Source: Muribaculaceae bacterium (GTDB lineage: Bacteria; Bacteroidota; Bacteroidia; Bacteroidales; Muribaculaceae). Taken from it: DNA of 37,407 nucleotides. The DNA is taken from contig VSPE01000022.1 of NCBI GenBank assembly GCA_009775225.1, positions 1 to 37,407 on the forward strand. The letters run 5' to 3'. Of the stretch, positions 1 to 6,507 are shown piece after piece. Position numbers and translations under genes: made by a program. Below the pieces are notes generated by a model. That model saw only the letters and a list, made by a program, of their open reading frames with translations, did not search any database and was not told the origin of the DNA. Numbering within the stretch: position 1 is the first letter of the stretch; each line of letters opens with the position of its first letter.

Positions 1-24
1 GCCTTAATTTAACATTTGAATAAG

Positions 25-98
25 TGGTCCCACTTGGGCTTGAACCAAGGACTCCCTGATTATGAGTCAGGTGCTCTGACCAACTGAGCTATAGGACC
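25..98 (-). tRNA. tRNA with CAT anticodon (Ile2 or elongator Met)
   Basis: Read on the minus strand this folds as a complete 74-nt cloverleaf. The 7-bp acceptor stem pairs 92-98 with 26-32 and the discriminator is A at 25. There is a D-arm with AGCTCAGTTGGT, an anticodon loop CTCATAA with CAT at 64-62, and a T-arm with GGTTCAAGCC. No CCA is encoded. A CAT anticodon can belong to initiator Met, elongator Met or lysidine-modified Ile2. The A-U-containing acceptor stem and the GACTCATAATC anticodon arm fit Ile2 or elongator Met, and I cannot separate these by eye. Confidence 0.93.
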
Positions 99-120
99 GA
101 GCCGTTTGGCTTTGCAGGTG

Positions 121-151
121 CAAAGTTACAACATATTTTTTAATCTGCAAG
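121..151 (-). promoter_or_regulatory. Promoter of the CAT tRNA
   Basis: On the minus strand TAACTTTG (128-121) matches the Bacteroidetes -7 box TAnnTTTG. A CTTG at 151-148 lies about 19-20 bases upstream as a near-consensus -33 box. It is placed just ahead of the tRNA. Confidence 0.65.
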
Positions 152-351
152 CGATTTGGCATTATTTTTTTGATTTTTTGTTCATACTTGGATTTGCAGC
201 GTGATATCGACTTGATTTTCTGCACATAACCAATTTCGATGCAAGAATATTGTGAGGGGTATAAAATTCTGTAATTTGGATATTGAAGAGGCTTACCTCG
301 GTTTATACCCGTAAATCAGATAGTTTTTACCCCCTCATTAAGGTGCCAAAA

Positions 352-383
352 TTTTCAATTTCGGCTTTTCTATGGTAATTTTG
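352..383 (+). promoter_or_regulatory. Promoter of the kduD operon
   Basis: TAATTTTG at 376-383 is a perfect TAnnTTTG -7 box. TTTT at 352-355 sits 20 bases upstream as a -33 box with one mismatch. The start codon of kduD lies 36 bases downstream. Confidence 0.65.
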
Positions 384-419
384 CAGTCATAGAATAAACC
401 TGAAACACATATAATCGAA

Positions 420-1214
420 ATGGTAAATTTTTCGCTTGAGGGCAAGGTCGCTCTCGTGACAGGAGCGGCCTACGGTATAGGCCTTGCCATCGCCCGCGCT
501 TTCGCCGAGGCCGGAGCCAAGATAGTTTTCAACTGTTCGCGCCAAGAGACTGTGGAGCGCGGCATGGCAGCTTACCATGAGCTTGGCATTGACGCCAAAG
601 GGTATCTTTGCGATGTGACCGACGAAACAGCCGTAAAGGCTATGGTGGCCGACATCGAGGCAACTGTAGGCACTATCGATATTTTGGTGAACAATGCCGG
701 TATAATCAAACGTATCCCTATGGAGGATATGGCGGTTGAGGATTTCCGCCGTGTAATCGACGTAGACCTCGTAGCACCCTATATCTGTGCCAAAGCGGTT
801 ATTCCCGGCATGATAAAGAAGGGACACGGCAAAATCATCAATATCTGCTCTATGATGAGCGAACTTGGCCGCGAGACGGTGAGTGCCTATGCTGCCGCAA
901 AGGGCGGTCTTAAAATGCTTACCCGTAACATCTGCTCGGAGTATGGCGAGCACAACATCCAGTGCAACGGCATCGGCCCTGGCTATATCGCCACAGAGCA
1001 GACCGCCCCGCTACGCGAGCGTCAGGCCGACGGTAGCCGTCATCCTTTCGACAACTTCATCATCTCCAAGACTCCCGCCGCCCGCTGGGGTACTCCCGAA
1101 GACCTCATGGGTCCGGCTGTATTCCTTGCCTCCGATGCTTCGAATTTTGTAAACGGCCACGTGCTGTATGTCGACGGCGGCATACTCGCCTACATAGGCA
1201 AACAGCCGAAATAG
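420..1214 (+). CDS. kduD: 2-dehydro-3-deoxy-D-gluconate 5-dehydrogenase (KduD-type SDR)
   Basis: This is a 264-residue classical short-chain dehydrogenase. It probably reduces 3-deoxy-D-glycero-2,5-hexodiulosonate (DKII) to 2-keto-3-deoxygluconate with NADH, in the cytoplasm. Visible motifs are the cofactor loop TGAAYGIG (residues 14-21), NNAG (91-94), and the catalytic set Ser144, Tyr157 and Lys161. The length fits the family. It is the first gene of an operon with an EIIC-like permease and kduI, the enzyme for the step before it, and this supports KduD over the closely related gluconate 5-dehydrogenases. The ATG at 420 follows a Bacteroidetes promoter and an A-rich leader. The substrate is inferred from context; the SDR fold itself is certain. 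Confidence 0.9.
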   Translation: MVNFSLEGKVALVTGAAYGIGLAIARAFAEAGAKIVFNCSRQETVERGMAAYHELGIDAKGYLCDVTDETAVKAMVADIEATVGTIDILVNNAGIIKRIPMEDMAVEDFRRVIDVDLVAPYICAKAVIPGMIKKGHGKIINICSMMSELGRETVSAYAAAKGGLKMLTRNICSEYGEHNIQCNGIGPGYIATEQTAPLRERQADGSRHPFDNFIISKTPAARWGTPEDLMGPAVFLASDASNFVNGHVLYVDGGILAYIGKQPK

Positions 1215-1221
1215 TATTCTC

Positions 1222-2643
1222 ATGGAGCAAGTATTTTCCTATATCATAGGCCTTGGAGCGGCCGTGATGATGCCTATCATATTTACCGTTCTCGGTATGT
1301 GCATAGGCATCAGGGTTTCAGATGCGCTCAAAAGCGGGCTTAAGGTGGGCGTGGGTTTTATCGGGCTATCAATAGTGACTGCCCTGCTCACTTCGGCTCT
1401 CGGCCCGACACTGAACACTGTCGTGGATATCTACGACCTTAAGCTCAAGGTGTTCGACATGGGCTGGCCGGCAGCGGCCGCCGTGGCTTACAATACTGCC
1501 GTGGGCGCCTTTATCATCCCAGTCTGTCTAGGCGTAAATCTCCTTATGCTTTTCACAAAGACTACAAGAACGGTAAATATCGACTTGTGGAATTACTGGC
1601 ACTTCGCCTTTATCGGCGCTGTGATTTACTTTGCAAGCGGCTCGCTGGCATGGGGATTTTTCGGCGCGATAATATGCTATGTGATAACTCTTGTCCTTGC
1701 CGACATGACTGCGAAGAAATTCCAGCGCTTCTATAAAGACATGGACGGCATTTCTATACCTCAGCCATTCTGCGCCGGCTTCGCGCCTTTTGCATGGGTG
1801 CTCAACAAGGGTCTCGACAGAATACCTGGGATAGAGAAGCTCGAGATTGATGCCGAAGGCATGACGAAGAAATTCGGGCTTTTGGGCGAGCCTCTCTTTC
1901 TAGGAGTGATTGTGGGCATCGGTATCGGCTGTCTCACATGCACATCGGGTGCTCAGATTGTAGATAAAATTCCATATATACTTGGTCTCGGCATCAAAAT
2001 GGGTGCTGTAATGGAGCTTATACCTCGTGTCACCGTGCTGTTTATCGAGGGGCTCAAACCTATCAGCGAAGCTACCAGGAGCCTTATCGCACGCAAGTTC
2101 AAAGGCGCCGACGGCCTCAATATAGGAATGAGTCCTGCTCTTGTAATCGGTCATCCGACCACACTTGTGGTATCTCTGCTTCTTATCCCTGTGACGCTGC
2201 TGCTTGCGGTTGTCTTGCCGGGCAATGAGTTTCTGCCACTCGCCTCTCTTGCAGGTATGTTCTATGTGTTCCCGCTCATACTCCCGTTCACGAAAGGCAA
2301 CGTACTCAAGACCTTTGTCATCGGGCTGCTTATCCTTACCGCAGGGCTTTATATGGTGACGAACCTTGCTCCTGCATTCACTCTCGCGGCCAAAGACGTG
2401 TACACAGCCACCGGCGACGCAGCCGTGAATATCCCCGCAGGTTTTCAAGGTGGCAGTCTCGACTTTGCATCGAGCCCGTTGGCCTGGATTATATACCAGT
2501 GTACCCAAAATCTCAAATGGCTTGGCGCCGGCATCCTGGTGGTACTTACCTCAGGCATGATGTGGTGGAACCGCGTACACATCATACGCAACCAGAAAGC
2601 AATGGCGGCTGACAATTCCGACAAAATACAAGAAACTGAATAA
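1222..2643 (+). CDS. GatC-like PTS EIIC permease without EIIA/EIIB partners
   Basis: This 473-residue polytopic membrane protein resembles the galactitol-type EIIC (GatC) along its length. Recognisable blocks include a WNYWHFAF-like segment, KFGLLGEPLFLG, a GHPTT segment and GNEFLPLASLAG. At least ten hydrophobic segments are visible. In enteric bacteria GatC works with GatA and GatB to phosphorylate the sugar during import. No EIIA, EIIB, HPr or EI gene is present here, and Bacteroidetes generally lack a sugar PTS. It starts 7 bases after kduD and ends 4 bases before kduI, so it is very likely co-expressed with uronate catabolism. I infer a non-phosphorylating inner-membrane permease for the KduI product or a related keto-uronate. 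The substrate is not proven. Confidence 0.85.
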   Translation: MEQVFSYIIGLGAAVMMPIIFTVLGMCIGIRVSDALKSGLKVGVGFIGLSIVTALLTSALGPTLNTVVDIYDLKLKVFDMGWPAAAAVAYNTAVGAFIIPVCLGVNLLMLFTKTTRTVNIDLWNYWHFAFIGAVIYFASGSLAWGFFGAIICYVITLVLADMTAKKFQRFYKDMDGISIPQPFCAGFAPFAWVLNKGLDRIPGIEKLEIDAEGMTKKFGLLGEPLFLGVIVGIGIGCLTCTSGAQIVDKIPYILGLGIKMGAVMELIPRVTVLFIEGLKPISEATRSLIARKFKGADGLNIGMSPALVIGHPTTLVVSLLLIPVTLLLAVVLPGNEFLPLASLAGMFYVFPLILPFTKGNVLKTFVIGLLILTAGLYMVTNLAPAFTLAAKDVYTATGDAAVNIPAGFQGGSLDFASSPLAWIIYQCTQNLKWLGAGILVVLTSGMMWWNRVHIIRNQKAMAADNSDKIQETE

Positions 2644-2647
2644 AACG

Positions 2648-3568
2648 ATGAAAAAACTCATTATGACTTTCGCTCTTGCAGCATCGCTGGGCATGGCTAA
2701 TGCACAGATATCCTACTCTATACAGCACGCCTGTCATCCCGATGACGTAAAGCACTATGACACTAATGCTCTGCGCAGCCACTTCGTGATGCCCGCAGTT
2801 ATGGAAAACGACAAGATAAACCTTACGTATTCCATGTACGACCGACTGATTTTCGGTGGTGTTGTGCCTGTAAGTACTACCGTAAAGCTTGAGACTATCG
2901 ACCCGCTCAAGGCCGAATACTTCCTGGAGCGTCGCGAACTTGGTATCATCAACACAGGAGGCCCGGGCATTGTGCGCATAGACGGCAAAGACTATGAGCT
3001 GAACTTCAAAGACGCACTCTATGTAGGCCGCGGCAACAAAGAAGTGACATTCCGCTCAAAGGACGCCTCCAACCCCGCGCGCTTCTATCTCAACTCCACC
3101 ACAGCTCACCACACCTACAAGACACAGCTAATCACTATCGACGGCCGTAAAGGCTCTATCAGAGCCAACCGCCTCAAGGCAGGCAAGATGGAAGAGAGCA
3201 ACGACCGCATCATAAACCAGCTCATCACTAACAACGTGCTCGAAGAGGGCCCGTGCCAGCTTCAGATGGGTCTCACTGAGTTGATGCCCGGTTCGGTGTG
3301 GAACACGATGCCCGCCCATACTCATTCGCGACGCGTCGAGGCGTACTTCTACTTCAACGTACCCGAAGGCAACGCCATTTGCCACCTCATGGGCGAGCCT
3401 CAGGAAACACGTGTGCTCTGGCTCCACAACGAGCAGGCAGTGATGTCGCCCGAATGGAGCATACACGCCGCCGCCGGCACTTCGAACTACATGTTTATCT
3501 GGGGCATGGGTGGCGAGAACCTCGACTACGGCGACATGGACAAGGTACAGTACACCGAAATGAAATAA
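2648..3568 (+). CDS. kduI: 5-dehydro-4-deoxy-D-glucuronate isomerase with signal peptide (KduI)
   Basis: KduI converts 4-deoxy-L-threo-5-hexosulose uronate, from unsaturated uronates, to DKII. The cupin metal ligands are visible as His224, His226, Glu231 (in MPAHTHSRRVE) and His273 (in SIHAAAGT). YFLERRELG and MGLTEL also match the family. The 306 residues exceed the usual roughly 280, and the excess is an N-terminal MKKLIMTFALAASLGMANAQ that looks like a cleavable signal peptide ending in ANA-Q. That predicts a periplasmic enzyme, whereas KduI is normally cytoplasmic. A start at Met16 (2693) would remove most of the signal, but the classic signal shape favours 2648. It is the last gene of the kduD-EIIC-kduI operon. 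Confidence 0.92.
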   Translation: MKKLIMTFALAASLGMANAQISYSIQHACHPDDVKHYDTNALRSHFVMPAVMENDKINLTYSMYDRLIFGGVVPVSTTVKLETIDPLKAEYFLERRELGIINTGGPGIVRIDGKDYELNFKDALYVGRGNKEVTFRSKDASNPARFYLNSTTAHHTYKTQLITIDGRKGSIRANRLKAGKMEESNDRIINQLITNNVLEEGPCQLQMGLTELMPGSVWNTMPAHTHSRRVEAYFYFNVPEGNAICHLMGEPQETRVLWLHNEQAVMSPEWSIHAAAGTSNYMFIWGMGGENLDYGDMDKVQYTEMK

Positions 3569-3625
3569 GTGCGTGCCTAAGTGGCGCACTACCCTCCCGC
3601 ACTTTAAGCACACATCTGTAATCAA

Positions 3626-3668
3626 GGCATATAGGCAGTTTGGCACCACATCGAACTGTCTGTATGCC
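3626..3668. terminator. Stem-loop between convergent kduI and chuR-like genes
   Basis: A 15-base stem (3626-3640 with 3654-3668, two mismatches) closes a 13-base loop between two convergent genes. It is placed where a shared terminator is expected. No long T-run follows on either strand, so intrinsic termination is only a guess. Confidence 0.45.
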
Positions 3669-3719
3669 GTTTATATGTCATAAAAATTCGGCTTACGATT
3701 TTGACACAGCCTCGTTTTT

Positions 3720-4925
3720 TCAGCTATTTGCCATTATCATAACATTGGCGGGAGAGCGTTGTGCCCGGAACTCGGCAGCCATAAAATCCATATAGGGCTT
3801 CACATGACTGAAAAAGCGCCGATAACCTTCACACAGGTAATTCTGCGGCAGAACTCCCTTATTGGTTTTGACAAACCTGTTTTTCGGACACTCGCCGTGA
3901 CAGGCAAACAGGAATTCACATTTCCAGCATCGGGTAGATAACCCGTCGGTTTTCCTCCGGGAAAACTCATTCTGACCAGCTCCGGCCATCATTTCAGTTA
4001 CGGTATGTGTCAGAATGTTGCCAATTCTGTATTGCGGAAACACAAAATGGTCGCAACTGTACACATCCCCGTTATGCTCAATTACACCGGCATGGCCACA
4101 TTGCTGTCCCATAGTACACAAGCCCGGCATCACTCCCAGCCAATTGGCAAGGGTAGCGTCGAATAGCTGAACAAACGTTTTTCCGACATCATTCCTTACC
4201 CAAATGTCAAAAATCCTGCACAAAAACTCGCCCCACTCTTCAGATGTTACCGACTGCGCGGATATTTCACCGTCCTGCTCTGCTGATGCCAGCAGGCCCG
4301 ATGCCGTATATCTCTCGACTATCGGAGTGAACTGAAGGTATTGGCATCCTATCTGTTTGAAAAAAGCATAAAACTCCTCCGGCTGCTTTACATTGAAATT
4401 ATTTACCACAGCCATAGCGTTCCACTCAACTCCGTGCTTCTGCAAAAGCCTAATTCCGGCCATTACCCTGTCAAAAGACCCTCTGCCAGAGGCATCCTTA
4501 CGGAAAACATCGTGTATCTCTTTCGGCCCGTCGATTGAAATACCCACCAGCCAGTTATTCTGTTTCAGAAACTGACACCATTCATCGGTGAGCAAGGTCC
4601 CGTTTGTTTGGATGCTATTGGCTATATTTCGTCCGTTCGCGTAACAGTTCTGCAGTTCGATGACCTTGCGATAGAAATCAATAGGCAACATCATAGCCTC
4701 TCCACCATGCCAGGTAAACTGCACCCAAGGGCCAGTCTGAGCCTCGATATACGACTTGATGAAACGTTCCAAAACCCTATCGCTCATCAAAGGTCTGCTG
4801 TCCGACTCTATCAAATTGCTTTTCTCAAGATAATAACAATAAGAGCACTTGAGATTACATTTTGCACCAATCGGCTTTGCCATCAGGTACAGCGGCGAAT
4901 AAAAAGGGTATTTAGCATCGGTCAT
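3720..4925 (-). CDS. chuR: Anaerobic sulfatase-maturating radical SAM enzyme (ChuR/anSME)
   Basis: This radical SAM protein of about 401 residues oxidises the active-site Cys or Ser of sulfatases to formylglycine in the cytoplasm before export. The radical SAM CxxxCxxC is Cys23, Cys27 and Cys30 (AKCNLKCSYCYYLEK). TWHGGE and QTNGTLLTDEW follow, and a C-terminal SPASM region with CTMGQQCGHAG, GDVYSCDHFVFPQYRIGNI, CWKCEFLFACHGECPKNRF and NYLCEGY binds two more clusters. The match to Bacteroides ChuR from memory is strong throughout. I chose the ATG at 4925 over 4985 because family proteins begin near this point. No sulfatase gene lies in the window, but adjacent uronate genes suggest sulfated glycosaminoglycan-like substrates. 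A small Cys-rich ORF precedes it in the same transcript. Confidence 0.93.
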   Translation of the reverse strand: MTDAKYPFYSPLYLMAKPIGAKCNLKCSYCYYLEKSNLIESDSRPLMSDRVLERFIKSYIEAQTGPWVQFTWHGGEAMMLPIDFYRKVIELQNCYANGRNIANSIQTNGTLLTDEWCQFLKQNNWLVGISIDGPKEIHDVFRKDASGRGSFDRVMAGIRLLQKHGVEWNAMAVVNNFNVKQPEEFYAFFKQIGCQYLQFTPIVERYTASGLLASAEQDGEISAQSVTSEEWGEFLCRIFDIWVRNDVGKTFVQLFDATLANWLGVMPGLCTMGQQCGHAGVIEHNGDVYSCDHFVFPQYRIGNILTHTVTEMMAGAGQNEFSRRKTDGLSTRCWKCEFLFACHGECPKNRFVKTNKGVLPQNYLCEGYRRFFSHVKPYMDFMAAEFRAQRSPANVMIMANS

Positions 4926-4944
4926 TCTAAGAGAGTTTTTGGAT

Positions 4945-5148
4945 TTAAACCAAATTAAATAATATGAGGCATAACAAACCCTCAATCAGAGTATTTATAG
5001 AAGAAAAACGATTAGGAAGAGTCTCTTCGCATAGCGCGACGGGCTTCCTGCAATTGCCACATGCCGTGCACCCAGCCATAGCGATAATCTCAATCATATA
5101 TTTAAGCGACATCCCGCAGCGGTTGTATAATCTCATGCGCATATCCAT
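4945..5148 (-). CDS. Small Cys-rich ORF upstream of the sulfatase maturase, unknown
   Basis: This open frame of 67 codons, from the ATG at 5148, begins about 18 bases after a consensus promoter and ends 19 bases before the chuR-like start. The predicted peptide has six cysteines at 11, 27, 30, 33, 40 and 60, with a cluster CTACGNCRKPVALC at 27-40 and a hydrophobic C-terminus. Several in-frame ATGs (residues 1, 3, 5, 13, 18 and 24) leave the true start open. I do not recognise a family. It could be a leader peptide, a small metal- or cluster-binding protein, a substrate of the neighbouring radical SAM enzyme, or simply an untranslated leader with a chance ORF. Codon use is not informative at this length. 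Confidence 0.35.
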   Translation of the reverse strand: MDMRMRLYNRCGMSLKYMIEIIAMAGCTACGNCRKPVALCEETLPNRFSSINTLIEGLLCLILFNLV

Positions 5149-5165
5149 AACAGACTTTATAGCTA

Positions 5166-5197
5166 CAAAGATAGCTATAAATGCGGCATGATACAAA
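5166..5197 (-). promoter_or_regulatory. Promoter of the small ORF / chuR transcript
   Basis: On the minus strand TTTG (5197-5194), a 20-base spacer and TATCTTTG (5173-5166) give a full Bacteroidetes promoter. Transcription should begin near 5159, leaving a leader of about 230 nt before the maturase gene. Confidence 0.8.
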
Positions 5198-5214
5198 AAT
5201 AAGCATGCCGGGCA

Positions 5215-6309
5215 TTAGCCGTCGGCATCTATCACGCCGTGTTGCTGTAGTATCCGAGCAATGACAGGCAAAATATGCGAGAGTATGCGGTCGAAACCCA
5301 AGTCGGTGGGATGAATACCGTCGACGGTAGCCTCGCCGTCATCGCCCACAGGCATGCCGGGGTTTATGAAATATACGCCGTCGATTGTAGCCGTCACCTC
5401 GCGCATAGCGGACTCGGCAGCCTCCCGCTTGGCTTCTTCCTCGGCCCGCACCTTGAGGTTGAAATTGCCACGCGGACGCACAAGAGTGTTTAGGAATATG
5501 AGCGGTATGTGCGGATGAGCTCTTCTCACAGCGGCCACAAAGGGCATGAGCCTGTCGGCAATCTGCGCGGCCGAAGGGTTGGAAAAGGCGTCGAGGACTA
5601 TGGCGTCGGCATGCACGCCTGCAAGAATTTCGGCGAAGAAAGGTTCAAGCCTGAAGTTGCCGCTCGCTCCGAGATTGGGCGTCTCCACCATCAGAGCACG
5701 CCCGATGCGGCCCGGATAGGTCATGCCCGGGCGCGACACTCCGCTCCCGTTGGTGATACTCGAGCCTGCGAACACCACCCTCGCCGCGTATGGCGACGGT
5801 ATAGCTTCGATGCGTGCACCCTCTTCCACTCCCACCTCCAGCCTGAGCAGTTCGTCGTACACGGGCAGGTTTATCATGCACTCCTTCATGGAGGCGTCCA
5901 TATTCACACACAGAGGCGCGAAGTGCTCGCACTCGCCTGGCTTGCCAGCACCTGCGAAGAGCCACTTCCCTTCATTCATAATATATAGGTCGAGACCGCT
6001 TCGGGCAATAGCCGGGATATTGCTGCTACGGCGTCGGCCGAGGGTGCGCCAGCGGGCATAGATGTGGCGGCTATCGGTTCTGAACACCACCGACATACCC
6101 GAGGGATAGCTGTAAAGCTTCTTCACAGCCGACGGCATTGCGGCCCACCCAGAAGAGTCCACACGGTGAAACGGCGACGACACGGTCGGAAGGGCTTTGT
6201 TGATAATAGTGAGCGAGCAGGCATCGGCGTAGCGAAGCCCCGGCACAGCCCCCCTACAGACAGCCATGCAGAAGGCCAGAATACAGATAAGAGTGATTGA
6301 GCGGCGCAT
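5215..6309 (-). CDS. Secreted SGNH/GDSL hydrolase with N-terminal GxDLY domain
   Basis: This is a 364-residue exported esterase-like protein. Residues 1-20 form a signal peptide (MRRSITLICILAFCMAVCRG). The N-terminal half is a beta-rich domain with SGLDLY at 104-109, the signature of the GxDLY domain that often precedes SGNH hydrolases in Bacteroidetes. The SGNH part begins at GSSITNGSG (182-190) with probable nucleophile Ser184. It continues with NLGASGN (oxyanion Gly217 and Asn218) and ends with DGIHPTDLGF, giving Asp330 and His333. Such enzymes remove acetyl or other acyl groups from polysaccharides; the exact ester is unknown. It shares orientation with the chuR-like gene but is separated from it by a promoter. 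Confidence 0.88.
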   Translation of the reverse strand: MRRSITLICILAFCMAVCRGAVPGLRYADACSLTIINKALPTVSSPFHRVDSSGWAAMPSAVKKLYSYPSGMSVVFRTDSRHIYARWRTLGRRRSSNIPAIARSGLDLYIMNEGKWLFAGAGKPGECEHFAPLCVNMDASMKECMINLPVYDELLRLEVGVEEGARIEAIPSPYAARVVFAGSSITNGSGVSRPGMTYPGRIGRALMVETPNLGASGNFRLEPFFAEILAGVHADAIVLDAFSNPSAAQIADRLMPFVAAVRRAHPHIPLIFLNTLVRPRGNFNLKVRAEEEAKREAAESAMREVTATIDGVYFINPGMPVGDDGEATVDGIHPTDLGFDRILSHILPVIARILQQHGVIDADG

Positions 6310-6410
6310 AATTCTTAGGTTTATAAATAAGTCGTGACGCAGGTGAAGACATACGTAACAGACATAGGACCGGAAGAAAGAAACTGCCGTGGTTAAATTT
6401 TCTTAAAGAA

Positions 6411-6441
6411 TTTTTCCATACGTTTTTTTTGTATAAATTTG
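6411..6441 (+). promoter_or_regulatory. Promoter of malQ
   Basis: TAAATTTG at 6434-6441 matches TAnnTTTG. TTTT at 6411-6414 lies 19 bases upstream as an approximate -33 box. It is followed by a 66-base leader to the start codon. Confidence 0.6.
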
Positions 6442-6507
6442 TTGCTAAAATAACAGCCGCACTGCGGCCGGCATCTTATATCTATAAATATCATACGCTT
6501 ACGCTTT

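Larger units (their letters stand above)
99..419. other. Intergenic region between divergent tRNA and kduD
   Basis: About 320 bases without a gene. It holds the tRNA promoter on the minus strand and the kduD promoter on the plus strand near 352-383. The middle is AT-rich and I see no ORF, no long hairpin and no repeat there. Confidence 0.6.

Noticed and set aside
4964..5191. Plus-strand 75-residue frame opposite the Cys-rich mini-ORF
   Set aside because: The promoter in this gap points the other way and the product resembles nothing known.
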